DNA from: Paludibacteraceae bacterium
GTDB lineage: Bacteria > Bacteroidota > Bacteroidia > Bacteroidales > Paludibacteraceae
Reading direction: 5' to 3'
Assembly (NCBI GenBank): GCA_016285885.1
Contig: JAEERP010000003.1
Span: 312,056-376,055, forward strand
DNA: 64,000 nt
Shown here: one piece after another, positions 35,964-45,415 of the stretch
How positions within the stretch are numbered: position 1 is the first letter of the stretch
How the letters are laid out: the number at the start of each line of letters is the position of its first letter
Program-made: the position numbers and the translations under genes
Notes under the pieces: generated by a model
Told to the model about the DNA's origin: nothing
The model's input: the letters and a program-made list of their open reading frames with translations, nothing else
Databases searched by the model: none

Positions 35964-37643
35964 ATGGCAAATAAATTTGAAATGATTGCCAAGACTTTTC
36001 AAGGATTGGAAGAGGTATTGGCAAATGAGTTGACCGAGATGGGCGCAGAACAAGTTGAGATCATCACAAGAGGCGTGCGCTTCTACGGCGACAAAGAGAT
36101 GATGTACAAGGCTAACTTTAGGTGCCGCACCGCATTGCGCGTACTTAAGCCTATCCACCATTTCACCGCATCCGACGCGGATGAAGTCTACCAAATCATC
36201 AAGTCAATGGATTGGTCTCAGTACCTGAACACGAAGAAGACCTTCGCAATCGACGCCGTGGTCCACTCCGAGACATTCAGGCACTCCAAATTCCTTGCCT
36301 ATAAGGCTAAGGACGCCATTGCGGACCATTTCATGGAAAAATACAACGAGCGACCTTCCGTGCGCATCAAAAACCCGGATGTGCAGCTGAACATACACGT
36401 CAACCAAGAGACCTGCACCCTCTCCTTGGATAGCTCCGGCGAACCGCTCTTCATGAGAGGTTACAAGGTGGAGCAGACCGAAGCCCCTATCAATGAGGTG
36501 TTGGCCGCAGGAATGCTCAAACTGGCGGGCTGGGACGGACAAACCGACTTCATGGACCCTATGTGCGGATCCGGCACCATCGCCATCGAAGCTGCCCTCA
36601 TGGCACTCAACATCGCCCCAGGCATCTATAGGAAAGGTTTCGCCTTCGAGAAATGGCCGGACTTCGACAGCGAATTGCTGGAGAACCTATATAATGATGA
36701 GTCTCAGGAGAAGGAGTTTACCCATAAGATATACGCCTCCGACATCTCCTCCGCCGCACTACGTATCGCCACGGAGAACGTGAAGAGCGCAGGCATGACG
36801 AAATACATCGAGCTGAAACACCAGCCGTTCCAAGGATGCGAACGCCCTCAGAACGAGACGATGGTGATGTTCAACCCTCCTTACGGCGAACGACTGAAGC
36901 CTTTCGAACTGGAGAAACTATACGAGGAGATCGGTTCCAAACTTAAGAGCGATTTCACGGACATGTCCGCCTGGATCATCACCGTCCCTAGCGAGACGAC
37001 CGACCACATCGGCCTGAGACCTTCCGTGAAGTATCACCTGCTGAACGGCTCCATCGAATGTGAGTTCAGAAAATACGAAATGTTCAAAGGACGTAGGAAT
37101 GATTACCTCCGCGAACGTAACGAGGAGCGCCCTGCCTCCGAACAAGGAGAGAACGACAGGTCAAGAAGATTCTCATCCCTTAACGAGGAACGTAAATTCA
37201 GCCCAATCCGCGAAGACGGCACCTTCATGAGAACGGAAGAGGACACTTGGAACAGAACCACCCGGAACGAAAACGAACAGAGCGAATACCAGCGCCGCAG
37301 ACACGAAGCCTTCGAGAAGGAACGTGAGTACCAAGAGAGGAAAAGCCGTCGCGAGGCGGAATGGAACGAACGACGCTCGGAACGCCCATTTGAACGCAAC
37401 CATGATGATTTCAGAGGCGGTGAGGGAAGAAAGGAATTCAGGAAACGAGACGACCGCTACGAGGATGATTTCCGCGGCAAACCTAGATACGACCGGAACA
37501 GGGATGACGATAGACGCAGGGATTTCGGCGGACGGGACAACCGAGATAACTTCAAACGCCCTTTCAGACATCGTGATGATGAAGGGGACAACAGAGGAAA
37601 TAGAAACTTCGGCGGACGAAGAAGAAGAGATGATGAAGAGTGA
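35964..37643 (+). CDS. THUMP-domain class I RNA methyltransferase with long Arg-rich tail
   Basis: 559 residues from the ATG at 35964. The N terminus (~1-160) has a THUMP domain as in RlmL/Trm14 (TFQGLEEVLANELTEMGA). The UPF0020 methyltransferase domain (~165-380) has MDPMCGSGTIAIEAAL for SAM binding and the catalytic NPPYGERL. It probably methylates guanine in 23S rRNA. The last ~177 residues are low-complexity, rich in Arg, Asp, Glu and Asn with RGG-like FGGR pieces; this tail is not part of the enzyme fold and may bind RNA. Confidence 0.9.
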   Translation: MANKFEMIAKTFQGLEEVLANELTEMGAEQVEIITRGVRFYGDKEMMYKANFRCRTALRVLKPIHHFTASDADEVYQIIKSMDWSQYLNTKKTFAIDAVVHSETFRHSKFLAYKAKDAIADHFMEKYNERPSVRIKNPDVQLNIHVNQETCTLSLDSSGEPLFMRGYKVEQTEAPINEVLAAGMLKLAGWDGQTDFMDPMCGSGTIAIEAALMALNIAPGIYRKGFAFEKWPDFDSELLENLYNDESQEKEFTHKIYASDISSAALRIATENVKSAGMTKYIELKHQPFQGCERPQNETMVMFNPPYGERLKPFELEKLYEEIGSKLKSDFTDMSAWIITVPSETTDHIGLRPSVKYHLLNGSIECEFRKYEMFKGRRNDYLRERNEERPASEQGENDRSRRFSSLNEERKFSPIREDGTFMRTEEDTWNRTTRNENEQSEYQRRRHEAFEKEREYQERKSRREAEWNERRSERPFERNHDDFRGGEGRKEFRKRDDRYEDDFRGKPRYDRNRDDDRRRDFGGRDNRDNFKRPFRHRDDEGDNRGNRNFGGRRRRDDEE

Positions 37644-37667
37644 TGGGTTTCCCATCACTCTTTTCTT

Positions 37668-38132
37668 TTACTGCCAGGAAGAGTAAGGCTTCACCGCCAG
37701 ATTCGAGTTGGTGTAGCGCTTGTCAAGGGTCACTTCCTCCCCTATCCAATCAGGCTTCTCAAAGGCTTGATCCTCCGACTTGAGCTCGATCTCCGCTACG
37801 ACGAGGCCCTTGTTCTCTCCCAAAAACTCATCCACCTCCCATACATTCCCCTTATAAGGAATCTTATGGCGATACTTCTCCACGCAAGGCGTCTTCGCCA
37901 ACGAGAAGAGCGCTTCGGCATCCACCATCGGAATCTCATACTCGATCTCGACCCGCGAGATGTTCTTCGCCTTACCCTTGATCGTCAGTTTGGCCTTATC
38001 TCCCTCGATGCGCACACGCACCGTGTTGCCGCCCCGCTCGTTCAAATAGGCTTGCTTGTAGTAGACTCCTTCGGCTAAACCCCGCCAGCCTTCGTTCTTC
38101 AGCAAATATTTCCTTTCAATCTCGATGTTCAT
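37668..38132 (-). CDS. CYTH domain protein
   Basis: 154 residues. It begins EIERKYLL, the ExExK signature of the CYTH (adenylate cyclase/thiamine triphosphatase) superfamily, followed by alternating basic and acidic strands of the triphosphate tunnel (RVRIEGDKAKLTIKGK, AEIELKSED). It likely hydrolyses an inorganic or organic triphosphate. It converges on the methyltransferase gene. Confidence 0.9.
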   Translation of the reverse strand: MNIEIERKYLLKNEGWRGLAEGVYYKQAYLNERGGNTVRVRIEGDKAKLTIKGKAKNISRVEIEYEIPMVDAEALFSLAKTPCVEKYRHKIPYKGNVWEVDEFLGENKGLVVAEIELKSEDQAFEKPDWIGEEVTLDKRYTNSNLAVKPYSSWQ

Positions 38133-38196
38133 CTTTATGCCTATATTTTTTGTCTATAATAGATACGCGAATTTAATCTATTTCGCCACTATTTTG

Positions 38197-38204
38197 TATT
38201 TTTG
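38197..38204 (+). promoter_or_regulatory. Bacteroidetes -7 element (TATTTTTG)
   Basis: Exact match about 27 bases before the glycosyltransferase ATG at 38231. Confidence 0.55.
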
Positions 38205-38230
38205 TCCATCTAAAGTATAAATACGGAAAC

Positions 38231-39124
38231 ATGGAGCTATCCATCTGCATACCAGTTTATAATCAGGATGTCACACCGCTTGTCCGCACGCTACACCAGC
38301 AAGCGCGGCAGGCCTCTTGCCCCTACGAGATCCTCCTGATGGATGATGGCTCCACTGCCCATGTCGAGGAGAACCAGTCACTCGCATCGCTCACGGGCGT
38401 CCGTTACATACGGCTGGAACAGAACGTGGGGCGCGCCATCATACGCAACAAACTGGCGGACGAGGCGCAGTACGACTACCTGATCTTCATGGATTGCGAC
38501 GTCACCCCGACCGATGATTCCTTCCTCGAACGCTACATACGCATGGAGGGACACGATGTGGTGATAGGAGGCTATCGCTACGGAGACCAACCCACATCCG
38601 ACAAACACATCCTCCGTTGGAAATATGGCAAAGAGCGGGAAGAAAAGAGCGCCGAGACGAGGAGCCTCCGTCCCAACGACTCCTTCTCCACCTTCAATTT
38701 CATGATACGGAAGGATATCTTCAAAAAGGTCCGTTTCGACGAATCCCTAAAAGGCTATGGCCACGAGGACACGCTCTTCGGGCTGAGCCTCAAACAACAA
38801 GGCATAGTCGTCACACACATCGACAACGCCCTGCTCCACCTCCATTACGACACGTCCGAAGTCTTCCTCCAAAAGAGCCGGAACGCAGTCGCCAACCTTC
38901 TCTCCATCTACCAACGGACGGAGAGCCGCGAAGCGCTCACACAAAGCGTTAAAATACTACGTTGGTTCAATAAAATAGACAGATTCGGCATCTCAACCCT
39001 ACTTGCCAAGCTCTATCCCCGGATCCAATCACGGTGTGAAAAAAATCTGTTGGGTAAACAACCAAGTTTGCGTATCTTTGATGCCTATAGATTAAGTTTT
39101 TTATGCGTTTGTTCAAAAAGATAA
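38231..39124 (+). CDS. glycosyltransferase family 2
   Basis: 297 residues. It starts ELSICIPVYNQDV, has LMDDGSTAHVEEN and the metal-binding DCD in LIFMDCDVTP, then RPNDSFSTFNFMIRKD and GYGHEDTLFGLSL near the acceptor site. A GT-A cytoplasmic transferase for surface glycan. Its last 22 bases overlap the following protease gene, whose promoter is inside this coding region. Confidence 0.9.
   Translation: MELSICIPVYNQDVTPLVRTLHQQARQASCPYEILLMDDGSTAHVEENQSLASLTGVRYIRLEQNVGRAIIRNKLADEAQYDYLIFMDCDVTPTDDSFLERYIRMEGHDVVIGGYRYGDQPTSDKHILRWKYGKEREEKSAETRSLRPNDSFSTFNFMIRKDIFKKVRFDESLKGYGHEDTLFGLSLKQQGIVVTHIDNALLHLHYDTSEVFLQKSRNAVANLLSIYQRTESREALTQSVKILRWFNKIDRFGISTLLAKLYPRIQSRCEKNLLGKQPSLRIFDAYRLSFLCVCSKR
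39073..39080 (+). promoter_or_regulatory. Bacteroidetes -7 element inside the upstream gene
   Basis: TATCTTTG within the last codons of the glycosyltransferase, 22 bases before the protease ATG at 39103. The protease can thus be expressed separately. Confidence 0.5.
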
Positions 39125-41298
39125 CATACATAGCGTTTTTCGCCCTATCCATGGGAGCGCAAGCACAGATCAGCCATGGCGGGATGCCCCTGCCTGAGAC
39201 CCTAGATGCGGGACCCTGCCTCAGAAAAGGTTCGGAAGTGGTGAGAATGCCTGCGTTCGACGTGGAGGAGATGCGCCGTGAGGATTCCCTCGAAGGGAAT
39301 AACATCGGAGGGCTCCGTTTCGCCTATGCCTTCAATGTGGACTATACCCCACGCAATTCAGGCGTTCTTTATCATCTCAAGGATGGCAGGGATGTTTGGA
39401 GGCTTCGCATCATCTCCCCAGGCGCCTACTCCCTGAACCTCATCTTCGAGGAGTACCAATTGGACGATTCCTCCCAGCTATTCATCTATACGCCAGACCG
39501 TAGCACGATACGAGGATCATTCACCTCGGACAATAACTCTAGCCATGGAGTACTGGCGACAGCTCCCGTACCGGGGGACGAGGTCGTGGTCGAACTGATC
39601 ACACCGAGGGAAAGCACCAGCCGACTGCGGATCGGAAGCGTCAACCACGACTACCGAGGATTAAAATATCTACCCCAAGCAGGTTCCTCACAATTCTGCC
39701 AAGAAGACGCCTCCTGCGTAGGTGTCCACGAACAACAAGCCAGAAGCTCTGTGACGATCATCGTGGCGGGAACAGAATATTGCTCCGGCAACATGGTGAA
39801 CAATACAGCGGACGATGGCGCACCGCTCTTGGTTACCGCCGCACACTGCCTCTACAAGGAGATGGGAACAATAGATGAATCAATGGCCCAAAGGAGCGTC
39901 TTCTTCTTCAATTTTGAACGACCACATTGCTTTACCGACATCAACGGGTCCTTGGAGATGAGCGTCTCAGGCGCCGACGTGGTCTTCTCCAACGTCTCTT
40001 CCGACGCGATGGTGATGCGACTGAGGAAGCAACCCCCAATAGACTACCGCGTCTACTACGCTGGCTGGAACGCCACCAGCGAATTGGGAGGACCAGGCGC
40101 CTACTCTTTCCACCACCCTTCATCGGACGTGAGGAAGATATCAATAGAAGAGAACACCCCCTATATCTCCACCTTCGAGATGGATGACCTATTCGACGAA
40201 AATACTCACTGGATCGTTGATCAATGGGAGATGGGAATCATGGAAGGGGGCTCCTCCGGTGCAGGCTTGTTCGATGCGGAAGACCACATGGTGGGCGCTT
40301 TGTCGGGCGGTGACACGAAGGAGTCATGCAGCAGGCCTGGCTACGACGCATTCTGGGCCTTTAGCAAGGTGTGGAACAAAGGCCTCAACAAATGCCTTGA
40401 CCCTACCGGCAGCGGACGCACCAAACAAGAAGGGAGGGAAACAGACCCTAACCCGTGTACCCGTGTGACCAACTGGAACGAAGGCGAAACCATCCACCAA
40501 GTATCCGACTACGAACAATTCGCCGCCGGACATAACAAAAAGGGTATCGTCGAATATGCGGAAAGGTTTCATCTTGCTGAGAAATCATCCATCCTCTATG
40601 GGGTCTATCTCGCCCCATGGCAAGGCAATTACTCCGAAAAAGACACCTTTCTGCTGCGAATCTACAGCGGTAACTCCGTACCCGAAAACGTGCTGAGCCA
40701 AGAGATCGTTTCCCTCACCAACACTTCACTGCCCCGCAGATCCACACAATTTGAGGAGGTGAAAGTAACTAAAATGTCAATGCGTGACTGCTATTATCGA
40801 CTGGAACAACCGTTGAAGGTGGATTCCACCTTCTTCGTGGGCATCAAGCTGGTGGCCTCCCCGACCAACCAATTTGCCCTCTGCCACACGGACGTGAAGC
40901 TGGACGGAAGGAACACCGCCTTCTTTAAGGATGCTTCAGGATGGCACTCCTTCGAGGAGAATCATCCTTACTACAACCAGCCAACCTCTCTTTTCATCGA
41001 ACCTGTCGTGCAGGTGGGAGGCACCTCCTTCATATCCGTGACAGACCACTCGGCGAACGAACCAAGCTCCATCGTCATCCCTAACCCTGTGGACGAGATG
41101 GCCACCGTCCGCTTCTCTTCCACCAAGAACGTTCTCTACTACGAATGGATCGACATGGAAGGCAGATTGGCACGCAAGGTGCCCGTAAACAAGAGGGGGG
41201 ACGAACTCTCCCTCCACATGGATCTCCCTTCGGGCATCTACCTCCTACGATTGGTATGTGACTCCACCACCGAAATCCTTCGAGTGGTAAAAAAATAG
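39103..41298 (+). CDS. T9SS-secreted trypsin-like (lysyl endopeptidase-type) serine protease
   Basis: 731 residues with a signal peptide (MRLFKKITYIAFFALSMGAQA). The triad is H248 in VTAAHCLY, probably D301 in SSDAMVMRL, and S385 in EGGSSGAGLF, an arrangement like Lysobacter lysyl endopeptidase. A ~220-residue beta-rich region follows, then a C-terminal T9SS sorting domain (~660-731, IVIPNPVDEM...RVVKK). It is likely a surface or secreted protease acting on host or dietary protein; cleavage specificity is not certain. Confidence 0.88.
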   Translation: MRLFKKITYIAFFALSMGAQAQISHGGMPLPETLDAGPCLRKGSEVVRMPAFDVEEMRREDSLEGNNIGGLRFAYAFNVDYTPRNSGVLYHLKDGRDVWRLRIISPGAYSLNLIFEEYQLDDSSQLFIYTPDRSTIRGSFTSDNNSSHGVLATAPVPGDEVVVELITPRESTSRLRIGSVNHDYRGLKYLPQAGSSQFCQEDASCVGVHEQQARSSVTIIVAGTEYCSGNMVNNTADDGAPLLVTAAHCLYKEMGTIDESMAQRSVFFFNFERPHCFTDINGSLEMSVSGADVVFSNVSSDAMVMRLRKQPPIDYRVYYAGWNATSELGGPGAYSFHHPSSDVRKISIEENTPYISTFEMDDLFDENTHWIVDQWEMGIMEGGSSGAGLFDAEDHMVGALSGGDTKESCSRPGYDAFWAFSKVWNKGLNKCLDPTGSGRTKQEGRETDPNPCTRVTNWNEGETIHQVSDYEQFAAGHNKKGIVEYAERFHLAEKSSILYGVYLAPWQGNYSEKDTFLLRIYSGNSVPENVLSQEIVSLTNTSLPRRSTQFEEVKVTKMSMRDCYYRLEQPLKVDSTFFVGIKLVASPTNQFALCHTDVKLDGRNTAFFKDASGWHSFEENHPYYNQPTSLFIEPVVQVGGTSFISVTDHSANEPSSIVIPNPVDEMATVRFSSTKNVLYYEWIDMEGRLARKVPVNKRGDELSLHMDLPSGIYLLRLVCDSTTEILRVVKK

Positions 41299-41302
41299 TG
41301 TC

Positions 41303-42904
41303 ATGGGAAAGGAAGAGAAAACCACCCTGAGGAGGTCCATCAAAGCGAAAGTGAAGGGATTGTCCAAAACAGAGAAGGACGAACGGGCCACCCAGATATG
41401 GAGAGCCGTGGAGCAAGATCCACACTTCGCCTCGGCCCGATGCGTGTTGCTCTTCTGGTCGCTGCCCGACGAGGTGGATACTCACGCTTTCGTGGAGAGA
41501 TGGCACACGAAGAAACGCATACTGCTGCCCGTCGTCGTAGGCGACTCGCTGGAGATCAGGCCTTACGAGGGCATGGCGAAGATGCGGAAGGGGGCTTTCG
41601 ACATCTTAGAGCCTACCGGCGAACGTTTCACGGACTATCCGCTCATCGATTTGGCGATCGTGCCGGGTGTCGGATTCGACGCGGCCGGCTACCGAATGGG
41701 GCGAGGGAAAGGTTATTACGACCGCCTATTGCCATACATAAAAGCCTATAAGATAGGCGTTTGTTTCCCCGAACAATATGTTCCGGCCGTCCCGACAGAC
41801 CCTTGGGACAGCAAAATGGATAAAGTGATATTTGGTACGATTATGAATAATGAACAAGTGATAAGATTAGGCAAGCTGGAACAGATCTTGCCTGAAGAGT
41901 TAGGGAAACGATCCCTGGAATCCGTTTATGTGTTAACGGACGAGAACACGCATCGGCTATGCTTAGGCAAGCTAGCCCCGATAGGCATCCCCGAGTCGAA
42001 CGTAATATGCATCAAGGCGGGGGACGACAACAAAGGCATTGAGGCTCTGGCCTCCGTTTGGAGCCACCTCAGCGAACACGGCGCCACCCGCAAATCGTTG
42101 CTCATCAACCTGGGCGGAGGCATGGTCACCGACCTGGGCGGATTCGCCGCCTCCACCTTCAAGCGGGGCATGGACTACATCAATGTACCTACCACCCTGC
42201 TGGGAACCATCGATGCCGCCGTGGGTGGCAAGACGGGCATCAACTTCGGCGGACTGAAGAATGAGGTGGGTGTGATCAACCCCTCCCAGTCGGTGCTGAT
42301 CGACGTGGATTTCCTCCGTACATTGGACAAGGAGAACTTCCTTTCGGGCTTCGCCGAGATGATCAAACACGGACTGATCTCCTCCCGCGAGGTGTGGAAC
42401 CATATCCTCCAATTCGACCTGGAGAAGATCGATTACGCCAAACTGCCCGCCTTGGTGGAGGAATCCATTCAGGTGAAGCGTGACATCGTGCGTGTGGACC
42501 CAACAGAGAAGGGCATCCGCAAGGCATTGAACTTCGGACATACGGTGGGGCACGCCTTCGAGAGCTACGCCATCCAACAGAACGACACCAAGCTGCACGG
42601 CTATGCGGTCGCTTGGGGTATGATCGCCGAGCTCTACTTGTCGTACAAGCTGGTCGGTTTCCCGAAGGAGGACTTCCTGCAAGCCATCTCCCTCATCAAG
42701 GAGAACTACGGTTGCCTCCACATCACCTGCGACGAGTATGAACTGCTCTACAAACTGATGACCCACGACAAGAAGAACGAAGGTGACGGACGTATCCTCT
42801 TCACGCTCCTAGGCGGTATCGGTGACATCCGCATCAACACCAACGTGGAGAAAAAAGATATCTTCGACGCATTGGATTTCTACAGGGACACATTAGGCAT
42901 TTAA
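41303..42904 (+). CDS. aroB: fusion of 5-formyltetrahydrofolate cyclo-ligase and 3-dehydroquinate synthase
   Basis: 533 residues in one frame. Residues 1-~177 match 5-formyl-THF cyclo-ligase, with PGVGFDAAGYRMGRGKGYYDR (121-141) for folate and ATP binding. From Met181 (base 41843) the protein is a full-length AroB: LLINLGGGMVTDLGGF, VPTTLLGTIDAAVGGKTG and FGHTVGHAFE. Only GTI joins the last cyclo-ligase residues to the AroB methionine, and there is no stop. AroB converts DAHP to dehydroquinate; the N-terminal part recycles 5-formyl-THF. Internal initiation at 181 could still give separate AroB. aroA follows after 4 bases, supporting the shikimate role. Confidence 0.93.
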   Translation: MGKEEKTTLRRSIKAKVKGLSKTEKDERATQIWRAVEQDPHFASARCVLLFWSLPDEVDTHAFVERWHTKKRILLPVVVGDSLEIRPYEGMAKMRKGAFDILEPTGERFTDYPLIDLAIVPGVGFDAAGYRMGRGKGYYDRLLPYIKAYKIGVCFPEQYVPAVPTDPWDSKMDKVIFGTIMNNEQVIRLGKLEQILPEELGKRSLESVYVLTDENTHRLCLGKLAPIGIPESNVICIKAGDDNKGIEALASVWSHLSEHGATRKSLLINLGGGMVTDLGGFAASTFKRGMDYINVPTTLLGTIDAAVGGKTGINFGGLKNEVGVINPSQSVLIDVDFLRTLDKENFLSGFAEMIKHGLISSREVWNHILQFDLEKIDYAKLPALVEESIQVKRDIVRVDPTEKGIRKALNFGHTVGHAFESYAIQQNDTKLHGYAVAWGMIAELYLSYKLVGFPKEDFLQAISLIKENYGCLHITCDEYELLYKLMTHDKKNEGDGRILFTLLGGIGDIRINTNVEKKDIFDALDFYRDTLGI

Positions 42905-42908
42905 GATT

Positions 42909-44135
42909 ATGAGATATAAGATAACAGCACCCCAACACGACCTCTCCGCGGAGATCATCCTGCCCGCATCCAAAAGCATCAGCAACCGTGCGCTGATCAT
43001 GGGAGCGGTAGGCCACTCGCACCACTCCATCCGCAACTTGGCGAAGTGCGACGACACCGACGTGCTGGTACGCGCGCTGACCTCCGGAAGCAACCATTTC
43101 GACGTGGGGGCAGCCGGCACCTCCATGCGTTTCATGACCGCCTTCCTCGCCTCCAGGCCAGGAGATTGGCACATCACCGGCAGTGAGCGGATGAAACACC
43201 GTCCCATCGCAGTCCTGGTGGATGCGCTGAACGCATTAGGGGCTGAAATCACCTATGCGGGAGAAGAGGGATTCCCCCCATTGAACATCCATGGAACGGA
43301 ACTGAAAGGTGGACACATCGCCCTAGATGGTGGCGTGAGCAGCCAGTTCATCTCCGCCATCCTGATGGTGGCACCCTCCATGAAAGAGGGGCTCACGTTG
43401 GAGCTCAAGGGCAACATCGTCTCCGTACCCTACATCCGCATGACGTTAGGCATGATGTCGGAGATGGGCATACAAACAGAGTGGGAAGAAAACATCATAC
43501 GGGTAGCGCCTCAACCCTACCGCATAGGAGCGTACGAAGTCGAGGCCGATTGGTCCGCCTCCTCCTACTGGTACGAGATGGCCGCCCTATCCCGACAGAG
43601 CAGCATACACCTCCCTTACCTGCGTGAAGTGAGTTTCCAAGGAGACTCGGCGGTGAGAAAGATTTTCGAGCCATTGGGCATCTCGACCCGGTTCGAGCGG
43701 GGAGGCGTCACCCTCTCACGGGAAGGCAAACCCGTGGAGCGTTTCCGTTACGACTTCGTGGGACAGCCAGACTTGGCACAGACCTTGGTGGTGACCTGTT
43801 GCGCCTTGGAGATCCCTTTCGAGTTCTCAGGCGTGCAATCGCTGAAGATCAAGGAGACGGACCGTATCGCCGCACTAAAGAACGAGTGCGCCAAGTTCGG
43901 TTATCTCCTGACGGAGCCCCAAGAAGGTATGCTCGCATGGAGCGGAGAGCGTTGCACAGCAGAGGACCAGCCTGTAGTGGCGACCTACGAAGACCACCGC
44001 ATGGCCATGGCATTCGCACCGATGGCGATGGTGCGGGGGTCCGTTGTGATAGACCATCCGATGGTGGTCACAAAGTCCTACCCGGAGTTTTGGGAACACC
44101 TCAAGCAAGTCGGGTTCGGGGTGGAGGAAGTGTAG
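42909..44135 (+). CDS. aroA: 3-phosphoshikimate 1-carboxyvinyltransferase (EPSP synthase)
   Basis: 408 residues. N-terminal LPASKSISNRALIMGA, GAAGTSMRFMTAFLA, then SSQFISAILM and KETDRIAALKNE, and EDHRMAMAFAPMA, all EPSP synthase signatures. It adds enolpyruvate to shikimate-3-phosphate. It directly follows the cyclo-ligase/AroB fusion, so two shikimate enzymes are co-expressed. Confidence 0.96.
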   Translation: MRYKITAPQHDLSAEIILPASKSISNRALIMGAVGHSHHSIRNLAKCDDTDVLVRALTSGSNHFDVGAAGTSMRFMTAFLASRPGDWHITGSERMKHRPIAVLVDALNALGAEITYAGEEGFPPLNIHGTELKGGHIALDGGVSSQFISAILMVAPSMKEGLTLELKGNIVSVPYIRMTLGMMSEMGIQTEWEENIIRVAPQPYRIGAYEVEADWSASSYWYEMAALSRQSSIHLPYLREVSFQGDSAVRKIFEPLGISTRFERGGVTLSREGKPVERFRYDFVGQPDLAQTLVVTCCALEIPFEFSGVQSLKIKETDRIAALKNECAKFGYLLTEPQEGMLAWSGERCTAEDQPVVATYEDHRMAMAFAPMAMVRGSVVIDHPMVVTKSYPEFWEHLKQVGFGVEEV

Positions 44136-44190
44136 ACATCAATAAATGCACAACATAATAAATCGATTTAATAACTTAATTGAAAGAAAA

Positions 44191-44352
44191 ATGAAGAAGT
44201 ACGTATGTGAAGTATGCGGCTGGGAATATGACCCAGAAGTAGGTTGCCCTGAGGCAGGTATCAAACCGGGCACACCATGGGAAGAGGTACCGGAAGATTT
44301 CGAGTGCCCATTGTGCTCCGTTGGCAAAGACCAATTCACGGAGGCAGAGTAA
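44191..44352 (+). CDS. rubredoxin
   Basis: 53 residues from the ATG at 44191, the usual length; an earlier in-frame ATG at 44146 would add an atypical extension. The iron is held by C6, C9 (CEVCG) and C39, C42 (CPLC). It is a small electron carrier, often linked with oxidative-stress enzymes in anaerobes. A terminator follows at 44371. Confidence 0.96.
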   Translation: MKKYVCEVCGWEYDPEVGCPEAGIKPGTPWEEVPEDFECPLCSVGKDQFTEAE

Positions 44353-44370
44353 TTCAGATCTGAGAATCTA

Positions 44371-44414
44371 AAAAGGGGAGCCACTAATGGTAGTGACTCC
44401 CCTTTCCTTTTAAA
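44371..44414 (+). terminator. intrinsic terminator of rubredoxin
   Basis: Stem AAAGGGGAGCCACTA / TAGTGACTCCCCTTT (one mismatch) with a 4-base loop and a T-rich tail, 18 bases after the rubredoxin stop. It may also serve the convergent gene. Confidence 0.85.
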
Positions 44415-44447
44415 TCAGTCGGCCAAAGCGACTAAACTCATAGCTCA

Positions 44448-45275
44448 TTATTTGCGTTCAAGACTACTCTTCAAAGAAGCGTTCTCCTCCTTCAATGAGT
44501 TGATCTCCTTCTTCATGTCGATCAAGTGGAGGGTGAGTTCCTCCACCTTTTCAAGGAGCAAGTTGGTCATTTGGGACATGCTCATGCCATTCTCAGCCAT
44601 TTCAGCAGCAGATGGCACGCCAGGCAAATGCTTGTTCTCCTTCACGAAACTCTCCACCTCGTTGAGAGAACGAAGGTTGTAGCTCTCGTCGAAGACATAG
44701 TCAGCGGCGTTGTTCATCTCCACGTTGATATCCTTGGCCTTGATTTGGTCAGCCTTCACCTCGGCCACGTTCAACTCATCCTGGCAAGAGAGCTTGCCAT
44801 TGACAATCACTTCACAATTGAAGGTCGCTTTGCTGAGTTCGAATATGGCAGGAAACTTCCTATACCTTATACCGACACCAGAAATAGCAGGAGGATTGCC
44901 CGTTCCAGCCGTTTGATTCGAAGAAGTGAAAACCAGATTGGAATTAGAATCCCAATTGATAGAAAATGATGGAGTATTCCTTGCATCATCCAAAGAGGTC
45001 TTTTTAAGGAAGAGGCTCGTACCCGCCATACGGCCAACAGAGTTGATCTCGAACACTAAATTATTGGTCGCCAAGTTCGGATTATAGCAACTCAAGAAAG
45101 TTGTAGGAGGAAGGAATCTAGGTCCTATTTCCTCCTGAAGAGGAAGTGTCAACTCCAAGCCATGTAGTTTGGTCACGTAATCCTTCTCCTTAACCACTGT
45201 CTGCGCATTTACATTAGCCGCACATACACACATCGCAACACCCATTGTTGCTAAGATTGCTTTTTTTATGCTCAT
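44448..45275 (-). CDS. exported coiled-coil protein, paralogue 1
   Basis: 275 residues with a signal peptide (MSIKKAILATMGVAMCVCAANVNA). The N-terminal ~150 residues are beta-rich and variable. The last ~110 contain the conserved NAADYVFDESYNLRSLNEVESF segment and a C-terminal coiled coil. Two paralogues (47795-48595 and 48688-49452) share this C terminus. The layout resembles fibre-like proteins in which a conserved stem carries a variable head; related Bacteroidota proteins are sometimes called tail-fibre-domain or bZIP-like, without functional proof. It lies downstream of the C25 peptidase on the same strand, separated by a terminator. Confidence 0.75.
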   Translation of the reverse strand: MSIKKAILATMGVAMCVCAANVNAQTVVKEKDYVTKLHGLELTLPLQEEIGPRFLPPTTFLSCYNPNLATNNLVFEINSVGRMAGTSLFLKKTSLDDARNTPSFSINWDSNSNLVFTSSNQTAGTGNPPAISGVGIRYRKFPAIFELSKATFNCEVIVNGKLSCQDELNVAEVKADQIKAKDINVEMNNAADYVFDESYNLRSLNEVESFVKENKHLPGVPSAAEMAENGMSMSQMTNLLLEKVEELTLHLIDMKKEINSLKEENASLKSSLERK

Positions 45276-45362
45276 ATATTTAAATTTCAGGTTATTAAAT
45301 GCATTTATACATATGACGCCACGTCGGGAAAAACCTATTGGACGGGCTCTTTACAGTTTTGT

Positions 45363-45402
45363 AAAGAGTGGAGCCACTTTCCTTGTGCGACTCCACTCTT
45401 TT
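45363..45402. terminator. hairpin between C25 peptidase and paralogue 1
   Basis: Stem AAAGAGTGGAG / CTCCACTCTTT with a 17-base loop lies just after the C25 stop on the minus strand. A T run follows it on the plus strand, and a weaker one on the minus strand. Confidence 0.65.
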
Positions 45403-45415
45403 TCATAGCACAGTA

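Noticed and set aside
41835..41845. Programmed frameshift between cyclo-ligase and AroB
   Set aside because: Both parts are in the same frame with no stop, so no frameshift is needed.
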